In this document: positions 43,772 to 51,593 of the stretch, one piece after another
How positions within the stretch are numbered: position 1 is the first letter of the stretch
Layout of the letters: the number at the start of each line of letters is the position of its first letter
Assembly (NCBI GenBank): GCA_012269745.1
Contig: JAAXJR010000066.1
Span: forward strand, 1-53,885
Reading direction: 5' to 3'
DNA length: 53,885 nucleotides
Origin: Flavobacteriales bacterium
GTDB taxonomy: Bacteria; Bacteroidota; Bacteroidia; Flavobacteriales; Schleiferiaceae
The notes under the pieces: generated by a model
What the model saw: the letters and a program-made list of their open reading frames with translations, nothing else
Database searches by the model: none
Told to the model about the DNA's origin: nothing
Translations under genes and position numbers: made by a program

Positions 43772-46714
43772 ATGCGAAACACTCTGCTTATCACCGCCTT
43801 GCTTTTCGGTCTTACCACCACGGCCCAAGAAGCACAATGGACCTCAATCAAAGACATTAATCCATTTATCGGAACCGGCGGTCACGGCCATACACACCCT
43901 AGCGCGCAGGCGCCGTTTGGAATGATACAATTGGGCCCTAATACACGCTACGACGGATGGGACGGCTGTGGAGGCTACCACTATACCGACAGTGCGATGT
44001 ACGGCTTTACTTGCACGCACCTTAGCGGAACGGGAGTGAGTGATTATGGTGATCTGTTGATGCTGCCCTATTCTTCACCTACGAAGGAAGGGGATCATAT
44101 TAAATTCTTCAAAGAAGACGAACATGCGCAGGCAGGCTACTATGCTTGTATTCTTGACGATGGAACTCGTATCGAAGCAACAGCTGGAGATCGTACAGGC
44201 ATCTTGAGAGTCCGATTTGGTGAAGGCAGCGCACCAGGCATTATGGTCGATTTGAATTTCCGAGACCGCGTACTTAAAAAGTCATTCGAAGCCACTGGAA
44301 TTGGTGAATGGCAAGGAAGTAGGGTTTCCGAAGGCTGGGCGAGAGAACAGCATTTTTATTTTGGAATGGACATCACCGCAAGGCCTGATACCGCTATAGA
44401 GATCAGCGATGGTGTTTATTGGATTCCCATGCCAGAGGGCGTAAAAGAAACCACAATTCGCATCGGGATCAGCGGTACTTCAGAGAAGGGAGCGTGGACA
44501 AATTATGTTTCAGAATTGACGGGTAAAAACTTTGAAGACGTATTTGCTGAAACGCAAGAGAAATGGGCAAAAGAATTGGCCAAAAGCAAGGTGAAAAGTG
44601 CCTCTGCAGATGACCGAGCAATTTTTGCTACAGCGCTATATCATGCCTACTCTGTACCCAATTTATGGAGTGATGTGGACGGCAGCTACCGCGGTGCAGA
44701 CGGCAAAATCTACACCGATACCGAGCATGCACATTATACGGTCTATTCACTCTGGGACACCTATAGAACAGCACACCCTCTGTACACCATTACCCAACCT
44801 AAGCGTACGCAAGAATTTGTTTACGGTATGCTCGACATGTACAAGCAGCGCGGGCGTTTGCCGATATGGGAATTGGCCGGCAATGAAACCGATTGTATGA
44901 TCGGATACCACAGTGTGAGTGTGCTTGCCGATGCCATTGCTAAAGGCTACCATACCGATACTGCCCTGACGCTCGAAGCCATGCGATCGACGGCTGAGAT
45001 GGACGTGTTCGGATTGGGCGCCTATCAGGAATCTGGATTTTTAAGTATTGAGGACGAAAGTGAATCGGTTAGTAAGACACTCGAATATGCGTATGACGAT
45101 GCATGTATCGCATGGACGGCCGAGCGACTAGGGAACCTTGGTATGATGAATGGCTACAAGCAACGGGCTTCTGCTTACCGCTCACTCATTGATCCGGAAA
45201 GCGGCTTTGTACGTCCGCGGACCAATGGAGATTTCTTATCGCCCTACGCCCCACAAGAAGTCAATAATCACTTCACCGAGGCCAACGCTTATCAATACAG
45301 CTTTTCCCCAGTTCATGATATAGAGGGTTGGATGGAAGTATTGACCAATTTTAGAGCAGCCCGCGAAAATTGGAATGCTCTGCCGCGTAAAAAGCAAGCA
45401 ATGGTTGTTAAAAGCAGGCACGATGTACTTGAGGATTTGCTTGACGAGCTGTTTACCGCACCAAGCGAAACTACGGGCAGAGAGCAAGCCGATATCACAG
45501 GACTGATCGGTCAATACGCACACGGTAATGAACCTTCACACCACATTGCCTACCTCTACAATGCCACCAACAACCCAGGCAAAACGAGCTATTGGGTCAA
45601 TGAAATTTTGAATTCACAATATCAAAATGCCCCAGATGGGTTGAGTGGTAATGAAGATTGTGGACAGATGAGTGCCTGGTACGTGATGGCCTCCATGGGA
45701 CTCTACCCATTGGTACCCGGTCAGCCACATTACCAGCTGAGCACACCCAAATGGGACGCCATTCACCTTGAATTGGCCAGTGGAAAATCATTGGACATAG
45801 CGGCTAAGGGAACGGGGGCTTACCTAAGAAGTTACAATCTGGGTGAAGACGTTTTGGCCCACAAACAGAAGCGCTACGTCACTCATGAACAACTGCTTGA
45901 AGGAGGTTCTTGGGATGTGGAACGCGGCACCGACGAAGGTTCCTGGAAGATCACACAACGCTATACAACAAGCCTCAATAATCCGACGCCTCCTGCACCC
46001 ATCATTCGTGTAAACAGAACCTTCTCCGGGAAAACCCCGGTGGAAATTATACCCACGGGCAGCTACGATTTATGGCGCTACGACCGCTACGAAAACGTAA
46101 AATGGAAAAAAGACCGCAAGGGCCGCGAACGTGTTGGAACGGCCTACGATAATGGTTTTGTTACCGCCATTACTCCGCATTACGGATACGGCAATCACAT
46201 CGCGAAGGCGGTGTTCACTAAGAGAGATGATAACTATAGTGCTCGCTGGATACAAGGAACCCCTACCTCACAATATACCGCAGGTGGTGCGGGTGCCGCG
46301 GTTGACGGTATTCAGGGAGATACCGATTGGCGCAAAGGCCACTGGATTGGCATCCAAGGAGAAGATGCGGTGCTAGAAATAAGTTTAGAAAGGCCGAAAG
46401 CAATGAGAAGCATAAGTGTTGGCGTCTTAAAAGATATTCGCGCTTGGATTGCGTTGCCTAAGGCACTTGAAATAAGTATTTGGTACGAGGGAAGTACCGC
46501 GTGGAAGACCATTGATATGCTGCCTATGGAGAATCCATTGGGTGAGGAAGAGGCCACAAGAAAGGAGGTCATTTTCGCCCATGATTCGCAGCGCCCAGTG
46601 CAGAAAGTACGCGTGAAATTTACCAATGCTGGAAAACTCCAAGACTGGCACCCTGGAGCAGGGTACCCGAGCTACTTATTTGTTGATGAAGTACATCTAG
46701 ATGGGCAGAATTAA
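43772..46714 (+). CDS. GH92 alpha-mannosidase with C-terminal discoidin-like module
   Basis: GH92 enzymes are calcium-dependent inverting exo-alpha-mannosidases acting on N-glycans. 980 residues; signal peptide to about 19 (TTTAQ). Family blocks: NPFIGTGGHGHTHPSAQAPFGM, GGYHYTDS, FTCTHLSGTGVSDYGD, YSLWDTYRTAHPLYT, GNEPSHHIAYLYN and GNEDCGQMSAWYVMASMGLYPLVPG. Beyond the catalytic domain (about residue 750) come a short beta-rich link and a discoidin-like sandwich with GIQGDTDWRKGHWIGIQG, matching the tail of the neighbouring GH20. Together with GH20 and the glycosylasparaginase it makes a small N-glycan degradation locus. Confidence 0.93.
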   Translation: MRNTLLITALLFGLTTTAQEAQWTSIKDINPFIGTGGHGHTHPSAQAPFGMIQLGPNTRYDGWDGCGGYHYTDSAMYGFTCTHLSGTGVSDYGDLLMLPYSSPTKEGDHIKFFKEDEHAQAGYYACILDDGTRIEATAGDRTGILRVRFGEGSAPGIMVDLNFRDRVLKKSFEATGIGEWQGSRVSEGWAREQHFYFGMDITARPDTAIEISDGVYWIPMPEGVKETTIRIGISGTSEKGAWTNYVSELTGKNFEDVFAETQEKWAKELAKSKVKSASADDRAIFATALYHAYSVPNLWSDVDGSYRGADGKIYTDTEHAHYTVYSLWDTYRTAHPLYTITQPKRTQEFVYGMLDMYKQRGRLPIWELAGNETDCMIGYHSVSVLADAIAKGYHTDTALTLEAMRSTAEMDVFGLGAYQESGFLSIEDESESVSKTLEYAYDDACIAWTAERLGNLGMMNGYKQRASAYRSLIDPESGFVRPRTNGDFLSPYAPQEVNNHFTEANAYQYSFSPVHDIEGWMEVLTNFRAARENWNALPRKKQAMVVKSRHDVLEDLLDELFTAPSETTGREQADITGLIGQYAHGNEPSHHIAYLYNATNNPGKTSYWVNEILNSQYQNAPDGLSGNEDCGQMSAWYVMASMGLYPLVPGQPHYQLSTPKWDAIHLELASGKSLDIAAKGTGAYLRSYNLGEDVLAHKQKRYVTHEQLLEGGSWDVERGTDEGSWKITQRYTTSLNNPTPPAPIIRVNRTFSGKTPVEIIPTGSYDLWRYDRYENVKWKKDRKGRERVGTAYDNGFVTAITPHYGYGNHIAKAVFTKRDDNYSARWIQGTPTSQYTAGGAGAAVDGIQGDTDWRKGHWIGIQGEDAVLEISLERPKAMRSISVGVLKDIRAWIALPKALEISIWYEGSTAWKTIDMLPMENPLGEEEATRKEVIFAHDSQRPVQKVRVKFTNAGKLQDWHPGAGYPSYLFVDEVHLDGQN

Positions 46715-46764
46715 AATTAAAGGGAATTATACGAGTGTGTATCCAGGTCCATCCACGATATCCC

Positions 46765-46772
46765 TAACTTTG
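46765..46772 (+). promoter_or_regulatory. -7 box of the third histidine kinase gene
   Basis: TAACTTTG, perfect TAnnTTTG, 24 bases before the TTG start; no clear -33 box. Confidence 0.5.
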
Positions 46773-46795
46773 CCGTAGTAAAAGAGAAGAATACT

Positions 46796-47983
46796 TTGGA
46801 AACAGTTAAACGGGTCAAATCTCTATGGATGGTTTTCGGCGGAATTGCCTTTTTGATTGGAGATTATTTCGGTGCGAAAGGAACGAATTGGTTCAATTAC
46901 ATTGATAATGTCGCCATTTTATCGATGATCTTTCTTGGTGCAAATTATTTAAAGTGGCCTCAGCGCACCAATAAATGGTTTGATAAAGGTCTTCTTGTCC
47001 CCGTATTCCTGCTCAATATTAGTTTAGTATTTGTTAGCTATAACCATCCAGGACACACTTTCAACGCAATTAGTGGGATGCTCTTAGTACTAGCGATGCT
47101 CACACATCATGAAAACACATCGGCCTGGATTTTTAGATTTTTCTACTTGAGCTATTCCATTATCGTCTTGTATAATATCAGCCAAGAAAACATTCATTAT
47201 CAGCTATTAGAAACCAATCCACAAGCATTCTTTACGCAGAAGTATGTGAATTATATTTTCTTCAGTGCTGCAGTACTTTTTATCATTCAAGTTTCCACTG
47301 CTAAAGGCAAAGAGTTTAAGAGAATTAAGAATTCATTTGAATTGGTAAAGGAATACGATGTAAAACTTCTCAATGCCATTCTTCATAACATTAAGGCGCC
47401 GGCCGGTATCATATCTGCCCGATTAGATATCGCGAAGCTCAGCGAGGATAAGAAGTTAACTGCTGATTCTATTGATGCTTCAGTGGAGATTATGAATTCT
47501 CAGTTAAAACAGATTAAAGCGTTTACTGAAGTTATCAACGCTCAACATGAAATCTCTCTGAAAGAACTCTCGCTACACCTGAAAAAACTCACATTAAACA
47601 GGGTATCACCAACCATTGTCGGAAATGAAAATCATACGATTTCCGAATCAATTTTCTTTGCACTAGAGTCTATTTTGAATAATGCGATGAATCACAGCAG
47701 ATTATCAAAAATTCAAATTAAGGAAGCCTCTGGTGTCGTTAGCATCACAATCAAAGATGAAGGCCCTGGCATTGCTCCTGAGATTTTCGAGAAAATGGGC
47801 TTTGAACTAATTGAAAAGCCAGAATCATTCGGCATTAGCCTGCTTTTAGGAAGATTCATCCTAAAGAGAAGTCAATGGTTCATCGAAGTAGGCAGCAAAT
47901 TCAAAGCAGGAAGTAGCTTTACCATCAGTAATCGTCCCATAGAGTATCGAGCCGAACAGTTTGACCTCTACAAAAACATTTAA
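46796..47983 (+). CDS. Membrane histidine kinase-like protein, orphan
   Basis: 395 residues from a TTG start, about six membrane segments to residue 166, then H197 in ILHNIKAPAGII, N-box-like ESILNNAMNHS, G1 DEGPG and a weak G2 (FGISLLLGRFIL lacking the glycine pair). It matches the kinase at 36402 in layout and H-box. No response regulator nearby. Activity as kinase is plausible; the weak G2 box leaves doubt. Overlaps the convergent nadE stop by four bases. Confidence 0.75.
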   Translation: METVKRVKSLWMVFGGIAFLIGDYFGAKGTNWFNYIDNVAILSMIFLGANYLKWPQRTNKWFDKGLLVPVFLLNISLVFVSYNHPGHTFNAISGMLLVLAMLTHHENTSAWIFRFFYLSYSIIVLYNISQENIHYQLLETNPQAFFTQKYVNYIFFSAAVLFIIQVSTAKGKEFKRIKNSFELVKEYDVKLLNAILHNIKAPAGIISARLDIAKLSEDKKLTADSIDASVEIMNSQLKQIKAFTEVINAQHEISLKELSLHLKKLTLNRVSPTIVGNENHTISESIFFALESILNNAMNHSRLSKIQIKEASGVVSITIKDEGPGIAPEIFEKMGFELIEKPESFGISLLLGRFILKRSQWFIEVGSKFKAGSSFTISNRPIEYRAEQFDLYKNI

Positions 47984-48765
47984 TCCTTCAAATCTGCCGG
48001 AACCACACACACCGGAATAGGCAGCATTTTGTGCTTGTTCGCAGTGTTGAATTTCAGATAAATGGTCATGACTTCTTCTTCGCGGCCCGAGAAATCTGCA
48101 GCGGACCTTCCTGCCTCTTGCTGCGCCATGGCCCATTCTAATTCTGGATAACTGGCCCCCAACTGGTCTTCGTCTGTGCGATCATCGCCCCACAGTCCGT
48201 CCGTAGGTTTTGCTTCCAAAATGCTATCAACAACACCGAGATGGCGTGCCAATGCGAATACTTCTGTTTTCAATAGATCCGCAATAGGACTGAGATCTAC
48301 CCCGCCGTCGCCGTATTTGGTGTAAAAGCCTACACCAAAATCTTCGACTTTATTGCCCGTACCAGCAACCAATAAACCGTTGGCTTGACCGTGGTAAAAG
48401 AGCGTTGTCATGCGTAGGCGCGCACGGGAGTTGGCCAGAGAGAGCTCGTGGTCCGCGCCGTCTGGAGTCATTGCAGCGACAAAGTGGTCGTAAACAGGAG
48501 TTAGGTCTATCTGGATGTGACGAGTATTCGAGAAGTTGGATGCTAGCCATGCCTGGTGCTCCTGACCGCGCGAAGCTTGATCCGGGTGCTGGTGGATGGG
48601 CATCTCAAGGGTGAGCACTTCGAGGCCGGTGCGAGCACAGAGTGTAGAGGTGAGCGCGGAATCGATCCCGCCACTAACACCTACAACAAAACCCTTTACG
48701 CCAGCGTTCTCTGCATAGCTTTTCAACCAATTCGTAATATGATCTGCCGTTTCCTGTAATTTCAT
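47980..48765 (-). CDS. nadE: NAD(+) synthetase, ammonia-dependent type
   Basis: Last step of NAD synthesis: amidation of deamido-NAD. 261 residues with the PP-loop SGGIDSA (31-37), ANSRARLRMTTLFYHGQ, GTGNKVEDFGVGFYTKYGDGGVDLSPI and KPTDGLWGDDRTDEDQLG. No glutaminase domain, so free ammonia is the nitrogen source. Its place beside gldB-gldC is the arrangement seen in gliding flavobacteria. Confidence 0.95.
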   Translation of the reverse strand: MKLQETADHITNWLKSYAENAGVKGFVVGVSGGIDSALTSTLCARTGLEVLTLEMPIHQHPDQASRGQEHQAWLASNFSNTRHIQIDLTPVYDHFVAAMTPDGADHELSLANSRARLRMTTLFYHGQANGLLVAGTGNKVEDFGVGFYTKYGDGGVDLSPIADLLKTEVFALARHLGVVDSILEAKPTDGLWGDDRTDEDQLGASYPELEWAMAQQEAGRSAADFSGREEEVMTIYLKFNTANKHKMLPIPVCVVPADLKD

Positions 48766-48776
48766 TGCCTAGCACT

Positions 48777-48784
48777 TAATTTTG
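48777..48784 (+). promoter_or_regulatory. -7 box of gldB, possibly leaderless
   Basis: TAATTTTG, perfect TAnnTTTG, only five bases before the gldB ATG, so transcription may begin at or next to the start codon. Confidence 0.45.
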
Positions 48785-48789
48785 ACCCG

Positions 48790-49788
48790 ATGAAAGGAGT
48801 TCACCAAATATACCTCTTCGCTGCAGCAGTTTTGATTGCTGGCTTCTACTTTATTCAACGTGGGGGCGGAACGGATGGTTCACTGTTTGAAGTGCGAAAT
48901 GACGGTCAGGTAGATTGGCAAGTGCACGACTTTGGCGAGGTACTCTTCGGGCGGGACAGCTTGCCTTGGGAGGAGATGCAGAAAGTATATTGGCCTTTTG
49001 TGATGAATCAGCCGGAGCGATTCTTTTGGGCAAACGAGCGTAAGAATCAGGTGCTCATCGACCATTATACGAACGTTCAGAATTTGTTTGATCAGAATAA
49101 GGTCACTGAGACGCTGGCAAAGATTAGCGCCAATACCAATGAGCTGTTGGGTGTTGCACTGCCGGATGAGCTGTTCTATTACATCAGCGGGATTGATCTA
49201 GAGAACCCTTGTTTGTATTTCCCAGGCGGTCAGGATTCTGTCATTGCGTTTGTGGGCTTGGATAATTTCTTGGGTGCTGGATATCCAGGGTATAATGCTA
49301 TACCGGGATACCAGAGAGTATTGATGGAGCAGCGCCAATTGGGCGTGAGCTATGCCAATGCTTTGGTGGAAGGACGCATTCTGCAAAATTTTAATGACCC
49401 TTCATTGCTCGGTCAGATGGTATATCACGGCAAGCGTCATCTAGCGGTTGAGGCTGTAATGGGTGATGTGCCTACACACGAGGTGTTGGGATACAGCTTA
49501 GAGGAATACAATTTCTTGGTCGAAAACGAACGACAAATCTGGGAGGTATTGGTGCGTGAAAAGCTCCTGTTTTCCACCGATATGATGGTGCGCCAAAGAT
49601 TGGTAGAACCGGCTCCTTTTTCCAAAATGGGCACTGCTATGGATGCAGAGATTCCAGGCAGGGTGGCTCAATTCATAGGGTATCGAATGATGCGCAGCTT
49701 TGCGAAGAAATCGGAATTGGCCCTCAAAGAACTTTTAAATATCCGCGATGCGCAACGAATTTTGCGTGACGCACAATACAAACCGTAA
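48790..49788 (+). CDS. gldB: Gliding motility protein GldB-like
   Basis: 332 residues, with the GldB-type C-terminal signature EIPGRVAQFIGYRMMRSFAKKS and an N-terminal hydrophobic anchor (QIYLFAAAVLIAGFYFI). GldB is needed for gliding and for the type IX secretion machinery in flavobacteria. Classical GldB is a lipoprotein; here there is no cysteine after the hydrophobic stretch, so it seems anchored by the membrane helix. Gene order nadE, gldB, gldC supports the call. Its stop shares one base with the gldC start. Confidence 0.85.
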   Translation: MKGVHQIYLFAAAVLIAGFYFIQRGGGTDGSLFEVRNDGQVDWQVHDFGEVLFGRDSLPWEEMQKVYWPFVMNQPERFFWANERKNQVLIDHYTNVQNLFDQNKVTETLAKISANTNELLGVALPDELFYYISGIDLENPCLYFPGGQDSVIAFVGLDNFLGAGYPGYNAIPGYQRVLMEQRQLGVSYANALVEGRILQNFNDPSLLGQMVYHGKRHLAVEAVMGDVPTHEVLGYSLEEYNFLVENERQIWEVLVREKLLFSTDMMVRQRLVEPAPFSKMGTAMDAEIPGRVAQFIGYRMMRSFAKKSELALKELLNIRDAQRILRDAQYKP

Positions 49789-50138
49789 TGGCAGTACAGA
49801 AAGAAAGCGAAATCAAGATCACCGTTGGATTGGATGAAAACCGCATCCCTGAAACTATAGTTTGGGACGCATCCGATGGCGGAGTGACCAATGAAGAAGC
49901 CAAGGCACTCATGATGGGTGTGTGGGACGAAAAAACTTCAGAATGTCTACGCATAGATCTATGGACCAAAGACATGCTCATGGACGACATGAAGCGCATG
50001 TTCCACCAAACGTTTATCTCTATGGCTGACGGTTACGAGCGTGCAACGGACGACACCGCATTGGCTGCCGACATGCGCGATTTCGCTCGCTACTTCGGTG
50101 AGAAATCAGGCATCATTGAGCCCGGAAAGGAGGCTTAA
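49788..50138 (+). CDS. gldC: Gliding motility protein GldC
   Basis: 116 residues, soluble and acidic, with the family N-terminal block SEIKITVGLDENRIPETIVWDASDGG and LRIDLWTKDMLMDDMKRMFHQTF. GldC supports gliding in flavobacteria without being strictly required; its mode of action is not known. Translationally coupled to gldB (TAATG). Confidence 0.92.
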   Translation: MAVQKESEIKITVGLDENRIPETIVWDASDGGVTNEEAKALMMGVWDEKTSECLRIDLWTKDMLMDDMKRMFHQTFISMADGYERATDDTALAADMRDFARYFGEKSGIIEPGKEA

Positions 50139-50281
50139 AGCTTAGGTCCTCTGTTGAGGTAATTTGCTGTAGCTAAGCCCAGGCCAAACATTAATCCGAA
50201 GGTAAGTCTGTTCAGGAGAATGCCTACGGCGATGCCTCCAATTAAAAATAGCAGGGAATTTCTCAGCCGTTTACTGACCAT
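50135..50281 (-). CDS. 48-residue membrane protein of unknown function
   Basis: A short gene between engB and gldC. It starts with ATG inside the last codons of engB (11-base overlap, other frame) and ends on a TAA overlapping the gldC stop by four bases on the opposite strand. The product begins MVSKRLRNSLLFLIGG, has glycine-rich hydrophobic stretches (residues 8-22 and 26-40) and ends YLNRGPKL, consistent with a small helical-hairpin membrane protein. It fills the gap exactly, which favours a real gene. Function unknown. Confidence 0.6.
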   Translation of the reverse strand: MVSKRLRNSLLFLIGGIAVGILLNRLTFGLMFGLGLATANYLNRGPKL

Positions 50282-50888
50282 ACATATCAGGGGTAATGCT
50301 CTGATGTACGGTGTCGATGTAACGCAATACTTCTTCGCGGCCGGTGCGGCCTTCTGCCGAGGTCATGAATACCGGTGGTAATTCCTCCCACTGCATGAGC
50401 AGTTTTTTCTTGTAGCGCGCGATCTGTTTCATGAGTGCAGAAGAACCCAGTTTATCAATCTTGGTGAAGACGATAGAAAAAGGAATGCCTTCCATACCGC
50501 ACCACTCCATGAATTCTAGATCAATCTTTTGCGGGTCGTGGCGACAATCCACCAAAACAAAGGTGTTGATCAGGTTCGGACGCTCTTTAATGTACGAGGT
50601 GATCATGCGCTGAAAAACCGCGCGGTTCTTCTTTGACGTCTTTGCATAACCGTAGCCAGGGAGATCGACCAAATACCAATCTTCATTAATCTCAAAGTGG
50701 TTAATGAGCTGGGTTTTTCCTGGTCGACCTGAGGTCTTCGCAAGGTCTTTTCGCTGCACCAACATATTGATGAGCGAGCTCTTTCCCACGTTTGATCTTC
50801 CGATAAACGCAAATTCATTTTTCGTCGGTTTTGGACACTCCTCGATGACGGAGGATGACTTTACGAAATCGGCACTAGTAATCTTCAT
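50271..50888 (-). CDS. engB: Ribosome biogenesis GTPase EngB (YihA/YsxC)
   Basis: GTPase for assembly of the large ribosomal subunit, essential in many bacteria. 205 residues with G1 GRSNVGKSS (30-38), G2 region RPGKTQLINHF, G3 DLPGYGYAK and G4 TKIDK. Divergent from mraZ. Confidence 0.96.
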   Translation of the reverse strand: MKITSADFVKSSSVIEECPKPTKNEFAFIGRSNVGKSSLINMLVQRKDLAKTSGRPGKTQLINHFEINEDWYLVDLPGYGYAKTSKKNRAVFQRMITSYIKERPNLINTFVLVDCRHDPQKIDLEFMEWCGMEGIPFSIVFTKIDKLGSSALMKQIARYKKKLLMQWEELPPVFMTSAEGRTGREEVLRYIDTVHQSITPDMYGQ

Positions 50889-50905
50889 GTTTCTCAGTAT
50901 TGGCG

Positions 50906-50913
50906 CAAAGTTA
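50906..50913 (-). promoter_or_regulatory. -7 box of engB
   Basis: Minus strand TAACTTTG, perfect TAnnTTTG, 18 bases before the ATG. A TTG lies 15 bases upstream (50931-50929), closer than usual. Confidence 0.5.
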
Positions 50914-50955
50914 GGTCATTTTTCGGGTCAATTCCGGCCGAGGTTATAAACGATG

Positions 50956-50964
50956 TTATCCACA
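50956..50964 (+). promoter_or_regulatory. DnaA box 1
   Basis: TTATCCACA, a perfect match to the high-affinity DnaA box, upstream of mraZ. Confidence 0.55.
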
Positions 50965-50980
50965 CCTTGTATTCACTCTT

Positions 50981-50995
50981 TCCCACTTCTTCCCA
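50981..50995 (-). promoter_or_regulatory. MraZ-type repeat pair, minus orientation
   Basis: TCCCA-CTTCT-TCCCA; on the minus strand two TGGGA units five bases apart, the spacing of MraZ sites. Confidence 0.5.
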
Positions 50996-51026
50996 CCGCT
51001 CTAAATAAGGGCTAGCGCACTTTTTG

Positions 51027-51041
51027 TGGAATCAAGTGGGA
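51027..51041 (+). promoter_or_regulatory. MraZ-type repeat pair 1
   Basis: TGGAA-TCAAG-TGGGA, five-base spacing; first unit has one change from TGGGN. Confidence 0.5.
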
Positions 51042-51045
51042 AAAG

Positions 51046-51054
51046 TTATCCACA
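51046..51054 (+). promoter_or_regulatory. DnaA box 2
   Basis: Second perfect TTATCCACA, same orientation, 90 bases from the first, between the two MraZ-type pairs. Confidence 0.55.
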
Positions 51055-51067
51055 ATGTGTACGTTTG

Positions 51068-51099
51068 TGGGAAATCGTGGGATGATAATTCTACTTTTG
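51068..51099 (+). promoter_or_regulatory. mraZ core promoter with MraZ boxes
   Basis: TGGGA-AATCG-TGGGA (51068-51082) is followed by the -7 box TACTTTTG (51092-51099), a perfect TAnnTTTG. The repeats sit directly upstream of the -7 box, suited to autorepression by MraZ. Confidence 0.75.
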
Positions 51100-51119
51100 T
51101 ATAGAGAGCAATAAGACAC

Positions 51120-51593
51120 ATGTTAAACCTCATTGGAGTTCACGAATGCAAGATGGATGCGAAGGGTCGCATCAGTCTCCCGGCTGCCCTAAAGAAGCAG
51201 TTGGCGCCCGCTATGGACGAAGCCTTCGTACTCAAGAGAAGCGTGTTTAGCAAGTGTCTGGAGTTGTACCCGATGCAAGAGTGGAATGAGGTCATGGGCA
51301 AGGTGAATACCTTGAACCGCTTCGTAAAGAAGAACAACGATTTTATTCGATTATTTACTGCAGGAGTCAAATTGGTCGAGCTTGACGGTGCTACCCGTAT
51401 AGGGATCAGCCCTGATTTAAAATCTTTCGCAAACCTCAGCCGCGAAGTAGTGCTTAGCGCACACAACGGCATTGTAGAGATTTGGGACAAGCAGGCTTAT
51501 GAAGATGCAGTTAATGTAGATGGTGATGACTTTGGATTGCTCGCTGAAGAAGTAATGGGCGGCATAAATCCAAGTCAGAATGAGCTATCATGA
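51120..51593 (+). CDS. mraZ: Transcriptional regulator MraZ
   Basis: First gene of the division and cell wall cluster; MraZ represses its own operon by binding TGGGN repeats. 157 residues with two AbrB/SpoVT-like halves: KMDAKGRISLPAALKKQL (12-29) and ELDGATRIGISPDLKSFANL (85-104). Matching repeats lie in its promoter. Overlaps rsmH by 14 bases. Confidence 0.96.
   Translation: MLNLIGVHECKMDAKGRISLPAALKKQLAPAMDEAFVLKRSVFSKCLELYPMQEWNEVMGKVNTLNRFVKKNNDFIRLFTAGVKLVELDGATRIGISPDLKSFANLSREVVLSAHNGIVEIWDKQAYEDAVNVDGDDFGLLAEEVMGGINPSQNELS

Noticed and set aside
50889-51119. Replication origin, suggested by two DnaA boxes
   Set aside because: Only two boxes, no AT-rich unwinding region, and no dnaA, dnaN or gidA next to it; a regulatory role is more likely.
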